64,000 nucleotides of DNA from an uncultured Clostridium sp. (GTDB lineage Bacteria; Bacillota; Clostridia; Clostridiales; Clostridiaceae). Shown piece after piece: positions 55,234 through 64,000 of this stretch. Where the stretch lies: positions 1-64,000 of the forward strand of contig UQQU01000004.1 in the NCBI GenBank assembly GCA_900543325.1, written 5' to 3'. The first letter of the stretch is position 1. Each line of letters begins with the position of its first letter. The translations under genes were made by a program, and so were the position numbers. Under the pieces are notes generated by a model. It was not told the origin of the DNA. It ran no database searches and saw only the letters and a list, made by a program, of their open reading frames with translations.

Positions 55234-58200
55234 TTATATCTCTAACTTTTTACCTGTTTTCTTTTCATAATTCTTTATAACTTTATTAGGTATTATTCCT
55301 AAGAAATAATCCTCAATTAAATTCCATATTTCGTCACTTGAAAATTTCCCTTCATAAATATAAGTTAACATTTCAACTGATACTAAATGTCTTTCATTAA
55401 CCATCCCTAATAATTTATTATGATACTTCCATGGTTGAGCAATAATTTCACTTAAAGTTTTAGTTTGGTTAACATAAATATATATCTGACTGTTTTTCCC
55501 ACCTAAAACCTTAAAAACCAAAATTTCTAGTGTTTCTAGTATACCTAATACCATTATTATTTCTTTAAACGAATCATTCATGCCTTCATTAACAAGATAT
55601 AATTTATTTTCTTGAATTTCATTATTTATCTTATTGAATATTTTATCAATCCATCTAAAGAAAGAACTTGTGCCGTTTAAAAATTTATATTTCATATCTC
55701 CATTTTTTAATGGTTTGACAGTAAAGACCTTTGCTTGAGTACTTTTACTAAAGTCTCTTTTATATACAGACATTGCAGAAATTAGGGTGTCTGCTATCCC
55801 CTTTGCTTTATATTTATTTATTTTAAGTTCTTGCTCCAACTTATCTGCTATATCCTGAACATAATAAAATTCTTCTTTTCTTACATATTGATTTATTATT
55901 GATCTAATTCCACCAATATATTTTTCATATACTTGCAAATAATTTTTTTCAAAATCTATATCTACAACTAATGCTGAATGCATATCATATTTATATTCAA
56001 ACTCTAACTCCTCTGCTTTTGTATATATGAGATACTTAAACTGTGGAAATGAATATTTATAATTAAATCCACTTTCCCATAACTTTTTCAAGTTAACAGA
56101 GCATATATTCATTTTCTTATCAATTTCATCTAATATCTTTCCATACTTATATTTTAATCTTTCTTGATTCATAGGACTTATCTTAAAAAATCCAATTTCA
56201 AACATTGGAATAGGTCTTACATGAAAAGGTGAAAATGAAAATCTTCTTTCAAAATCCTTTTGAATTAATAGCATTGCAGTTTTTACCTTATTAATACCAT
56301 CATCTTCACTTGTAAATGAATTATCAAAAATATGTGAAAAACTTTCTGCATCTATAAGCATTTCGTTTCTCTTTTTAGTTATTTTTTCTTTTCCATTTTG
56401 TTGTAATGAAATATTAGCACAATATAATTCATAAACTTTCTTTATAACTTCAACTAGCTGATATTCTTTTATAGTAGATAATCCATGCAATGTATTGATA
56501 TGTTTAAAATCGTTGCTCATAAATCTGTAATATGCTTCACCTTGTAAATCATTCCTTCTTGCCGCTCTTCCTATTTCCTGAACATAATCACATACATTTC
56601 CTGTTGGTGCAAAATGTGCTACTACTTCAATATCATTAATATCTATTCCCATACCAAAAGCCTTAGTTGCTAACATTATATTGGTATCTTTATTCAAAAA
56701 CTTTTTATAGTTTTCTTCCTTTTCATATCCACTCAATTTCCCATGATATCTTGATACATGATCTTTTAGCCCTTGTGCTAAGCAATATTCATAGAAACGA
56801 TTAATAAGCGCAACTGTAGGAAAATAAATAAGCATTTTTTGATCTAATGTAAGTGAGAATTCTATTTGTTCTATTAAATCATCAAACTTATTTCGTTCAT
56901 ATTCTACTTTATTTGTTATTGCTTTTTCATTTTTTATATTTATATTTAAATCTGTCCTTTTTATATATCCTAAGTAAGTAATAGGATCTATCATCCTCAT
57001 ACTTTCTATAGTTTCCTCATACATATTTTCAATTCCACCATATATTGATGTTGCTGTAAATGTTGCAATAACAAAACCAAATCCTTTTTCCTTTTTCTTC
57101 ATTTGACTTTTTTTAATTTTATTCAAATGATCACCTAGATACCAATAATCTGGTCTAAACTGTTTTCCCCATGTAGTTACTATGTGAGCTTCATCTATTA
57201 CTACAAGCCCCAACTTTCTATCTCCTATAAGTTGCTCTATATCACTTCTGCTTAATAATGTTTCAGGAGAAATATATAAAATATTACATTTTCTATCTGC
57301 TATATCATTAACTATTTCTTGCTTTTGTATTGGAGTAATATCAGAATTAATTGTTCGTGCATACTTATAGTTAATTAACTCTAAATTACTAACCTGGTCT
57401 TTCATTAATCCTATTAATGGTGAAATTACTATAGTAAATAAATCCTTATCCTTTTCTGATAAATAAATAGCTGGTATTTGGAACATTACAGATTTTCCTG
57501 CTCCTGTTGGTGCTGTAACAAATACGTCCCTATAATCTTTATTGTTTATACATTTTTCAGTTTCAGAAACAATACTTTCAATAATTTCACCTTGTGATAT
57601 TTCAATTACTCTTTTCTCTTTATTATCTAAAGCAACCATATCATATACTTTTATATTTCTAAAATCATTATGTCCCCAATATTTTTTAAGTATCTCTTTG
57701 TAATCTACTCTAATATTCTCATTTCTTTGAGTATTATTCTTAGATACTATTGAAAATATTACACTATCCTTGTATATCTCTTTTAGTATAGGTAACTTCT
57801 CTTTAACAAATATTTTAGTAATATAATTTTTATTATTTACTATATTTACAGTTCTACTTGAAGACATATCAATTTTCTTCAATACTCTTAAGTAATCTTC
57901 TTCATCATTTAAATCATACGAATCTACATCACTAACTACATATTCAGAATTAATCTCATAAGTTTGCTTTCTATCAAAAATTTTAACTATATGTTCTTTC
58001 TCTGGATTTAAATTTTCATTATATGCAACATAATATTCTTCATCTATCTTAATAAAATTTGAGAATATTTCAGTGTATCCTGAAATATCTCCAATCTCAT
58101 ATTTATCTCCTTCTTTATCATCATCAAAATGATTTAATAACTTGCCTTTAGTTTCTTCTAACATTGGAACTATTAATGGATATAAATTAATATATATATT

Positions 58201-58461
58201 ATTTTCTAATATCGTTATCTTCTTATTTTGCATACTAAAAAATGAATATAAACTTAAATATTCTTCATATGATATTACATAATCTTTATTATAAAAATTT
58301 TTTAAATAGTAACCCATTTTATCATTAATAATTTCATTTAAATCCACATTTTTTCTACCACTTATTTCTTCAAAGTTCGAAAAGCCCTTTAGAACTACAA
58401 GTTGTCCACTTTCTCTTATTTCTTCTATCTTCTTATTTATAATTTCTAGTAAATTTCTCAT
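55234..58461 (-). CDS. RecQ-like SF2 helicase, large
   Basis: 1075-residue helicase. An N-terminal domain of about 290 residues is unrecognised. The SF2 core has Walker A APTGAGKS (317-324), PLIGLMKDQ, the DEAH box IDEAHIVTTWG (422-432) and the RecQ-like motif VI QEIGRAARRND. No RecQ zinc-binding or HRDC domain is seen. The C-terminal 400 residues are unrecognised. It starts 3 nt after the sigma-factor stop, with its SD inside the last sigma codons, so the two are coupled. This arrangement and architecture point to a defence or mobile-element function. Confidence 0.78.
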   Translation of the reverse strand: MRNLLEIINKKIEEIRESGQLVVLKGFSNFEEISGRKNVDLNEIINDKMGYYLKNFYNKDYVISYEEYLSLYSFFSMQNKKITILENNIYINLYPLIVPMLEETKGKLLNHFDDDKEGDKYEIGDISGYTEIFSNFIKIDEEYYVAYNENLNPEKEHIVKIFDRKQTYEINSEYVVSDVDSYDLNDEEDYLRVLKKIDMSSSRTVNIVNNKNYITKIFVKEKLPILKEIYKDSVIFSIVSKNNTQRNENIRVDYKEILKKYWGHNDFRNIKVYDMVALDNKEKRVIEISQGEIIESIVSETEKCINNKDYRDVFVTAPTGAGKSVMFQIPAIYLSEKDKDLFTIVISPLIGLMKDQVSNLELINYKYARTINSDITPIQKQEIVNDIADRKCNILYISPETLLSRSDIEQLIGDRKLGLVVIDEAHIVTTWGKQFRPDYWYLGDHLNKIKKSQMKKKEKGFGFVIATFTATSIYGGIENMYEETIESMRMIDPITYLGYIKRTDLNINIKNEKAITNKVEYERNKFDDLIEQIEFSLTLDQKMLIYFPTVALINRFYEYCLAQGLKDHVSRYHGKLSGYEKEENYKKFLNKDTNIMLATKAFGMGIDINDIEVVAHFAPTGNVCDYVQEIGRAARRNDLQGEAYYRFMSNDFKHINTLHGLSTIKEYQLVEVIKKVYELYCANISLQQNGKEKITKKRNEMLIDAESFSHIFDNSFTSEDDGINKVKTAMLLIQKDFERRFSFSPFHVRPIPMFEIGFFKISPMNQERLKYKYGKILDEIDKKMNICSVNLKKLWESGFNYKYSFPQFKYLIYTKAEELEFEYKYDMHSALVVDIDFEKNYLQVYEKYIGGIRSIINQYVRKEEFYYVQDIADKLEQELKINKYKAKGIADTLISAMSVYKRDFSKSTQAKVFTVKPLKNGDMKYKFLNGTSSFFRWIDKIFNKINNEIQENKLYLVNEGMNDSFKEIIMVLGILETLEILVFKVLGGKNSQIYIYVNQTKTLSEIIAQPWKYHNKLLGMVNERHLVSVEMLTYIYEGKFSSDEIWNLIEDYFLGIIPNKVIKNYEKKTGKKLEI

Positions 58462-58464
58462 ACC

Positions 58465-59466
58465 CTACTCCTCAATTAAATAATTTTTTAATTTTTTACT
58501 TCTACTTGGATGACTTAATTTGCTTAATGCCCTAGCTTCTATTTGTCTTATTCTTTCCCTGGTAACTCCAAATATCTGTCCTATTTCTTCTAATGTTCTT
58601 TCTATGCCATCATTTAAACCAAATCTCAATTCTAAAATAGTTCTTTCTTTTTCAGTAAGAGTACCTAACACGAAATCAATTGTTTCTTTAAGCATCTTTA
58701 TCTCAACTTCTTCCTCAACACTTTTGCTTTCTTTATCTAATATAAAATTAATTAACTCACTATCTTCATCCTCACCAACTAAAGTATTTATAGAGGTTGT
58801 TGATAAAATGGAACTCATTAGATTAACTGATAATTCATAAGTTTCTGGAGTTATTCCCTCTTCTGAAGCAATCGCTAATACCTCCTCCTTTGTTGCAAAA
58901 TTATTTTTCGAAATAATTCTATTTATCTTAAGTATAGTCTCTACCATATGAACTGGAATTCTAATAGTAAACCCCAAATCAATAATATCTCTTCTAATAC
59001 TCTGATCAATCCACCATACAGAATAAGTTGTTAAGTTAGCACCTACATTATTTTTAAATTTCTTAACTGCCTTAATTAATCCAATTACACCACTTTGAAA
59101 TAAATCTTCATCATCTAATTTGTGATTTAAACATTTCTTATGTTTTAACACTCTACTCCATATTAATTTTTTATTTTTTTCTATTATAGCTGTTAAGACA
59201 GCTTCATTACCTTCATTATAAAGACTGCATAACTGTTCATTTGAAAGATTTTTTAAATTTTCATAATCTATACTTGTACTTTTCCTCTTAATACATTTAT
59301 TTTCTAATATGATATCTATATTATTATTTTTAAGTATTACTAATATTTTTCTTAACTCATCATTCTTCAATCCATTAAATATCTTTCTAAAGTCACTTTT
59401 AAATAATTCATTCTCATTATTTAAAAATGGTTTTATTTTTTTTAATATATAATCTTCATTTATCAT
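58465..59466 (-). CDS. RpoD-like sigma-70 factor coupled to a helicase
   Basis: 333-residue sigma factor. Region 1.1-like helices open it (SDFRKIFNGLKNDELRKILVIL...IDIILE), region 2 follows with LDDEDLFQSGVIGLIKAV and YSVWWIDQSIRRDI, region 3 with IRIPVHMVETI, and region 4.2 with TLEEIGQIFGVTRERIRQIEARALSKL. Regions 2.4 and 4.2 are nearly those of the housekeeping factor, so it should read TTGACA/TATAAT-like promoters. Its place in a defence island, coupled to the large helicase, is unusual. ATG chosen 7 nt after AGAGG; a longer start nine codons earlier is possible. Confidence 0.8.
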   Translation of the reverse strand: MINEDYILKKIKPFLNNENELFKSDFRKIFNGLKNDELRKILVILKNNNIDIILENKCIKRKSTSIDYENLKNLSNEQLCSLYNEGNEAVLTAIIEKNKKLIWSRVLKHKKCLNHKLDDEDLFQSGVIGLIKAVKKFKNNVGANLTTYSVWWIDQSIRRDIIDLGFTIRIPVHMVETILKINRIISKNNFATKEEVLAIASEEGITPETYELSVNLMSSILSTTSINTLVGEDEDSELINFILDKESKSVEEEVEIKMLKETIDFVLGTLTEKERTILELRFGLNDGIERTLEEIGQIFGVTRERIRQIEARALSKLSHPSRSKKLKNYLIEE

Positions 59467-59527
59467 TTTATAACCTCTTGTTAAATTAACCATATTTCCC
59501 TTTTATTTCATTAATTAATATAACTAT

Positions 59528-59558
59528 ATTGTATGCCTTTTTATTGTCTTGGTCAATA
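59528..59558 (-). promoter_or_regulatory. promoter and probable operator of the sigma-RecQ operon
   Basis: Minus strand TTGACC (59551-59556), 17-bp spacer, TACAAT (59528-59533). It includes the same core, ATTGTCTTGGTCAAT, as the XRE-hsd promoter at 55159-55179. Confidence 0.7.
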
Positions 59559-59673
59559 ACACAATTAAAACAACCGCCTCATATTAATTTATTTTTGTTA
59601 TAGTTTCATCACCTAATTCAATTTTTATATAATATTTTAAATTATTATTAATAGTGTTTTAAAAAAATCAAAA

Positions 59674-59719
59674 AAGAAACTGTTACAAAATGATAAAAAT
59701 TATTTTATAACAGTTTCTT
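59674..59719 (-). terminator. terminator of the Z1-domain gene
   Basis: 12-bp perfect stem AAGAAACTGTTA/TAACAGTTTCTT (59674-59685 with 59708-59719), 22-nt loop, followed on the minus strand by TTTTGATTTTTTT. It separates the Z1 gene from the sigma operon. Confidence 0.85.
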
Positions 59720-59777
59720 ATAATCAATAATATTTAAATAAATTTAATTTTAATTTCATCACATAATAAAATTTATA

Positions 59778-61889
59778 CTACTTTAACAACTCAGAAGTAT
59801 ATACAGCAGTTTGAACATTTTGTTGAGTTACTATAACAGGCCAATAGAACTCTCCTGACCTCCATTCTGGATCATCAGAATTTTGCTTTAATAACATGAG
59901 TGTTGGTTCATCTACTGCCATATCTTTAGATATTCTTAAATCAGTTGTACCACTATATGGTGTATCTGAAAAAGATGACCTAGTTTTTCTTTTTCGTGCC
60001 ATATTTCTATTAGTTCTACAATAAATATTTACATAGTTTTTACTTAAATAATTTATTAAAGATGTAAATGCTTTTTCATCTATACAACTTGAATTCTCTA
60101 TCTCTATAGTTTTATATATTAAGTTAATTAGTTTTATAGTTTCATCTTTACTTAACTTAAATTCACCATCTAACTTATTATTGTTATTACTCTTTATTAT
60201 ATTATCTATTTGTTTTAAATACCTATTAATATTACTCTTGTATCCAGTTTGAAATCCTACAATGGTTGTTGTTTTTCCTGGCTTTAATACTTGTGTATTA
60301 CTAATTAATATTTTTTGAGGTGAGCATGGAATAATCTTACCATTCTGATCTTTGCTTATAAAAATTACACCATGATCTAAATTACCCTCTTCAAAATCCT
60401 CTCTAAGCTTACTATCAAATTCATTAATGTTAGCCATTCTGCAATAAATATCGTTGGTTGTATAGAATCTAGTTACAGCCAAATCCTCCTTGCTTCTATA
60501 TCCATACATTCTTGAATGCTGTAGCACAGTATCTTGCTGCATCTTTTGTGGTGATCTTCCATAATAAAACCCAATAAGGTTAGCAATTGTTATTCCCCTA
60601 TCTAATATTTGTCCACCTATAAATATATTTAAAGGTGTTCTAAGTCTTAATTGCCCATCTTCATCTAATAATGCATTAATATCATTTTCTGAATTTACTA
60701 CAACTCTAGTTACCCATTGTTCTTTAATAGCTCTTTTTACATATTTATTAACTTCATCTAGAGATGGAACATCAAACCCGTATCTATTTACCGAATTAGC
60801 TAAATCATTATATCCCTCTTCAATGTACTTATCTAGAAGTTTACTATCATATTTAACTTCGTCTTCTAATTTTTCAATTAACATACTTATTAAGTTTTCT
60901 TGCCTGTTATGAGCAGCTTTAGATATCTCAGTATGAATAATAAAACTAAACTTATTTTTCTTTCCTCTTGGATTTCCACCATTTTGAATAATTCTTATAC
61001 ATCCAGCTACAATAAAATTAATTATTGATGTTCTAAGTCCTATTACCTTATTACTAGTTAAAACTTCCTCATCTTTAAATCTTCTTCTATCATAACTTTT
61101 AATTATTTGTAATTCATTTTCTTCTATAGCATGAAATAAATATTCGCCTAATGGATGTTTATCTCTATCAAAATAATATTCTCCACCTATATAACCATCT
61201 CCATGTGGTACTAAAACAGTATCTGCTGGTTTTACTGGTCTAATATCCTTTTCTCCACCTAAATCAATAGTTTCTGGCTGTAAATATAAAGAATATGGAG
61301 TCGCTGTTACTTGTATAAACTTACACGTAAGTTGTAATCTTAAATCATTTATTTGAGAGGCTATCCTTCTTAAATCAAAATCCTCAGTATCCTTATTTTT
61401 ATCATAACCAATACTACAGAAATCAGCCTCATCGTCTATAACTAAACATTTCTTATCCTTATGTAAAGCATATTTTTCTATAAACTTCATAAGCTTTGGA
61501 ATATTATTCTTTTCCTTCTTAACAACAATAATCATCTTTTTATCTAATTCAAATTGTGACATATTAGGTGGTATACACATAATATCAAATATTTCAATAA
61601 TATCATCATCTCTAAAATCATAAAACTCTTTCTTCATTCTAGCTGTAGTTTGCTTTGCTAAAGCATTTGAATTTTTTGTTAACACTACAGCTAAATCATA
61701 TCCATTATCAAATGCTAATGATATAACTCCAATAAATGACCTTGTCTTCCCACTCTGAATTTTCCCTAGCATCATTAAAGGTTTATCATCTATCTCATTA
61801 AGCTTTTCTACAGCTTGTACTACACAGTTTAATGTTTTTTTATTGTAATCTTTACTTTTAACACTAAAAAATTCTCCATCTAATATCAT
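59778..61889 (-). CDS. Z1-domain ATPase, shortened
   Basis: 703-residue SF2-type ATPase of the Z1 family found in restriction-like conflict systems. Walker A GKIQSGKT is at residues 42-49, the DEAD-like VIDDEADF near 150, and QVTATPYSLYLQ. The Z1 core then has GGQILDRGITIANLIGFYYGRSPQKMQQDT and QHSRMYGYR. The usual companions (cytosine methyltransferase, MutL-like ATPase, PD-(D/E)XK nuclease) are not adjacent, and the N-terminus begins almost at the P-loop, so it looks like a stand-alone or reduced form. The weak SD leaves the exact start uncertain. Confidence 0.8.
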   Translation of the reverse strand: MILDGEFFSVKSKDYNKKTLNCVVQAVEKLNEIDDKPLMMLGKIQSGKTRSFIGVISLAFDNGYDLAVVLTKNSNALAKQTTARMKKEFYDFRDDDIIEIFDIMCIPPNMSQFELDKKMIIVVKKEKNNIPKLMKFIEKYALHKDKKCLVIDDEADFCSIGYDKNKDTEDFDLRRIASQINDLRLQLTCKFIQVTATPYSLYLQPETIDLGGEKDIRPVKPADTVLVPHGDGYIGGEYYFDRDKHPLGEYLFHAIEENELQIIKSYDRRRFKDEEVLTSNKVIGLRTSIINFIVAGCIRIIQNGGNPRGKKNKFSFIIHTEISKAAHNRQENLISMLIEKLEDEVKYDSKLLDKYIEEGYNDLANSVNRYGFDVPSLDEVNKYVKRAIKEQWVTRVVVNSENDINALLDEDGQLRLRTPLNIFIGGQILDRGITIANLIGFYYGRSPQKMQQDTVLQHSRMYGYRSKEDLAVTRFYTTNDIYCRMANINEFDSKLREDFEEGNLDHGVIFISKDQNGKIIPCSPQKILISNTQVLKPGKTTTIVGFQTGYKSNINRYLKQIDNIIKSNNNNKLDGEFKLSKDETIKLINLIYKTIEIENSSCIDEKAFTSLINYLSKNYVNIYCRTNRNMARKRKTRSSFSDTPYSGTTDLRISKDMAVDEPTLMLLKQNSDDPEWRSGEFYWPVIVTQQNVQTAVYTSELLK

Positions 61890-62095
61890 AACTCTACTCT
61901 AAATCTCTCCATTAATAATTTTTCATCTACTATAATTTTACTACTTTTAATTTACTTAAACAAATTACATTCTAGATAATCTATCTAAATCATAACTCCA
62001 ATCAATAACCGAATAAACCTATTATCATTATATTCATTTCCTTCATAATAAAATTAAAATAGTAATTTAAATTAAAAACTTATAGATATAAAAAT

Positions 62096-62133
62096 CAGTA
62101 GATAAATTTAACTTTACACAATTTCACCTACTG
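62096..62133 (-). terminator. terminator of the broken gene 62173-62655
   Basis: Stem CAGTAG/CTACTG (62096-62101 with 62128-62133) with an extended, mismatched inner part, followed on the minus strand by ATTTTTATAT. Confidence 0.6.
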
Positions 62134-62172
62134 TTTTAACAATAAAATTTATACTATTGAATTATATATCTT

Positions 62173-62655
62173 CTACCCTTCTATAATAAATCCACCTAGT
62201 AATTCATTTACCTCTTCCCCAAATTCACCATAATCCTTTGTAATTTCATAACTACCTGTACATGCATTAAATTCAGCAATAATAAATTTATATTTATCAT
62301 TTACTATAGAAGTAATTAATCCTACAACTGTATCCTCATAAAGCTCAATGCTTCCCATACAAACTTCACTCTCTTGAATTATATTTTTATTAGCTAATAT
62401 AACTCCACCATCCATATCACTCACAGTAATAGGAATAAATATTGCCTCTTCTTCATCTTCCTTAAGATAATCTCTAATATCATCTAATTCTAATTTTTCT
62501 TCTAACTCATTTTCCCAATAATCATTACTATCCGAATATAAGAATGAAATAAAATCTGTTGTTTCTTCTCACCATCCTAAATTTTTACTAGCAACCTTTA
62601 TAAAGTTAACTAAATCAAAGCTATTAATGCTTGTCTTAAATTCCTTTTTATTCAT
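62173..62655 (-). pseudogene. small protein gene with a premature TGA
   Basis: The frame begins at ATG 62653-62655 with GGAGAG 7 nt upstream (MNKKEFKTSINSFDLVNFIK), meets a TGA at 62569-62571 right after GGATGG, and continues without change of frame to 62173 (EETTDFISFLYSDSND ... EVNELLGGFIIEG). A single G-to-A change would turn a TGG Trp codon into this stop. The full product would be about 160 residues, acidic, of unknown family, vaguely like SMI1/KNR4-type immunity proteins (weak). The second half could be made only from an internal ATG at 62422-62424 without an SD. Confidence 0.7.
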
Positions 62656-62701
62656 TTGTAATCTCTCCATTTAAATTATTCCTCTTTTGTTTTTATAATT
62701 T

Positions 62702-63382
62702 TTAATATACCGCTATAAACCCTTTAATAATTACATAAGCTGTAAATTTAATTAAAGAATCTATTTTATTTATTACATCCTTACTATCACTCACAATAGC
62801 CTTTCTTATTATATTAGAACTATTTTCACTCTTAATAAACTCAGCTACCTTATCTTCTTTAATATTTCTCATGCTCTTAACTATATCATCAATTTTAACT
62901 GTAAATATTACTTCATTTCCTGATATTCGTATAACTTTACTTAAATCTAAATCACAATTAATTGCATGAGTTTTTCCATTAGCTTTATAATATATTACTA
63001 ATAAATGCTTATCACCCTTAGAGTTATATTTGAACTCTACCTTATAAGGCCTATGCTCAACCTTTACTGTAGTTGTAATATCTTTATTGAAATAATTTCT
63101 TTTTATATCACTAACCTTATAAGTGTAAGTAATAGTTGGAGTGTTTAACCTTTCCCCTTTATGCTTATCTTCTATTTTTACTTTCTTTTTACTTCCTGGT
63201 GGTAAAGGTATTGAATACATACATCCCCGTTTTGTATAACAGCCTTCTCCATATTTTGTAGAAAGGGTATTATAACAAATTTCATTCTTCCAAAACTTAC
63301 AGTTTATAAAATCAACATTATCATGATCTTTCTTTATATACTCTATATGTGCAGCTACTCCCTGCATTTTCTTTATTCCCAT
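62702..63382 (-). CDS. hypothetical protein, 226 residues
   Basis: Not recognised. The N-terminal section carries a Cys cluster (residues about 28-55: INCKFWKNEICYNTL ... GEGCYTKRGCMY) that looks metal-binding. A beta-rich central part (TPTITYTYKVSDIKRNYF...VEHRPYKVEFKYNSKGD) and a helical, basic C-terminus follow. GGGAGA lies 5 nt before the ATG. It is co-directional with the small gene upstream (38 nt gap), so they form an operon. Probably part of the island's accessory cargo. Confidence 0.65.
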   Translation of the reverse strand: MGIKKMQGVAAHIEYIKKDHDNVDFINCKFWKNEICYNTLSTKYGEGCYTKRGCMYSIPLPPGSKKKVKIEDKHKGERLNTPTITYTYKVSDIKRNYFNKDITTTVKVEHRPYKVEFKYNSKGDKHLLVIYYKANGKTHAINCDLDLSKVIRISGNEVIFTVKIDDIVKSMRNIKEDKVAEFIKSENSSNIIRKAIVSDSKDVINKIDSLIKFTAYVIIKGFIAVY

Positions 63383-63420
63383 TAATCTCCCTATTTAACT
63401 ATTAACTTATTTTAAAAGTT

Positions 63421-63819
63421 TTACATTATTTCTGAGACTTCTTCTTCTATCTCTTTTAATCTCTCATATATCTCTTCACATCTAAACTTCATATAATAAA
63501 CCTTACCAACATACTTCATAAATTCCTTTTTGTCTTTATTTCTATATTCACATTCAAATTCATCTACTGCTAAATCTACCGCTTCATCAAGTCCACCACC
63601 ACAAGGAGCAAAACCTTCCATCTCATCCTCTAAAGCATTATGAATTTCATTTAAGTTATATACTAATCTTCCTTCATATGCATGATTAATAATTATTTTA
63701 CTTCCATCTTTATTAGACTTTACACTCTTAAAAATATTATCTCCTATTATAGTTGCTAATCTTCTAAATTCCTTTATTAAACTTACTGCTTCTTTTGCTA
63801 ATTCTAATTGTTTTTCCAT
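63421..63819 (-). CDS. small conserved protein, paralogue of 23834-24124
   Basis: 132-residue acidic protein. The N-terminal helix LELAKEAVSLIKEFRRLAT, the strand pair KIIINHAYEGRLVYNL and the motif LNEIHNALEDEMEGF match the layout of the protein at 23834-24124. An extra insertion (CGGGLDEAVDLAVDEFE) and a coiled-coil tail (YERLKEIEEEVSEIM) are added here. Function unknown. AGGAG lies 8 nt before the ATG. First gene of a two-gene run with the 226-residue protein. Confidence 0.65.
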   Translation of the reverse strand: MEKQLELAKEAVSLIKEFRRLATIIGDNIFKSVKSNKDGSKIIINHAYEGRLVYNLNEIHNALEDEMEGFAPCGGGLDEAVDLAVDEFECEYRNKDKKEFMKYVGKVYYMKFRCEEIYERLKEIEEEVSEIM

Positions 63820-63852
63820 ACCTTATATCTCCTTTAGTACAATTTAAAATTT

Positions 63853-64000
63853 TTATAATTTTTTTCTTATCTCACTTATATCATAATAATAACTAAGATA
63901 CTCTAAAAACGGCTCCTTCAAACTTTCCTTATCAAGCATAGGTGATAAAACTACAGGATAACTCTTATTAAACTCAAATATAACCCTTCTACCAACACGC
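63853..64000 (-). CDS. C-terminal end of an unrecognised gene, cut by the window
   Basis: Open frame from the window edge to TAA at 63853-63855, about 48 codons (IFEFNKSYPVVLSPMLDKES...YYYDISEIRKKL). It carries no stop and has codon use like the neighbours. Too short to assign a family. It lies 33 nt upstream of the small paralogue gene on the same strand. Confidence 0.55.
   Translation of the reverse strand, partial: RVGRRVIFEFNKSYPVVLSPMLDKESLKEPFLEYLSYYYDISEIRKKL

Noticed and set aside
52993..59466. The RecQ-like helicase and XRE gene as part of a BREX or DISARM system
   Set aside because: The marker genes of these systems (pglZ, brxC, drmA/B) are absent from the window.
1..64000. CRISPR array, tRNA, rRNA or insertion sequence
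   Set aside because: No regularly spaced repeats, CCA-ended cloverleaf, rRNA signature or transposase was seen while reading the window.

Overview
The window is AT-rich throughout, uses AGGAGG-type ribosome binding sites almost everywhere, and carries genes typical of low-GC Firmicutes: a T-box before alaS, RNase J, TypA, IreB, RuvX, MltG, a GerMN lipoprotein, a PfoR-type membrane protein and an AmmeMemoRadiSam remnant. It is best read as chromosome of a Clostridium sensu stricto species. I cannot name the species from the sequence. No rRNA, tRNA, CRISPR array or intact insertion sequence was seen.

Positions 1-18.8 kb, almost all on the minus strand, are a conserved housekeeping block with the Bacillus/Clostridium order alaS - ireB - ruvX - DUF1292 - fur-family - rnj - typA - mltG - trmR - trhP - udk, followed by a penicillin-binding transpeptidase. 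alaS has a complete T-box leader (GCU specifier, T-box, terminator) and a consensus promoter. Upstream of it lie two AI-2E-family permeases, a PRC-barrel protein, a YbaK-type deacylase and an AraC-type regulator that has lost its receiver domain.

Positions 18.8-41.4 kb are a mixed accessory region: an ArsR/NifX-like metal or redox pair with a palindromic operator, a PHP phosphatase, a GerMN lipoprotein, a preQ1 riboswitch in front of an atypical radical SAM enzyme (probable queuine salvage), a PfoR-type membrane protein, a PAS histidine kinase, PepA and a MATE pump. Three decayed genes lie between 34.6 and 38.8 kb (bile-salt-hydrolase family, Fe-alcohol dehydrogenase, Memo-AMMECR1). Two very short genes with convincing signals (150 and 120 nt including the stop codon) are added here.

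Positions 41.4-64 kb are a defence or mobile island: a PD-(D/E)XK nuclease, an HNH nuclease, a three-gene GHKL-ATPase/RES-domain/STAS-like operon, a type I restriction system (XRE regulator-hsdM-hsdS-accessory gene-hsdR) interrupted by short hairpin repeats and a four-helix-bundle gene remnant, a RecQ-like helicase coupled to a housekeeping-like sigma factor, a Z1-domain ATPase and unrecognised small proteins. The XRE-hsd operon and the sigma-helicase operon share a nearly identical 21-nt promoter/operator segment, which suggests common control. The GHKL-RES-STAS operon and the sigma-RecQ pair are the best candidates for undescribed systems.
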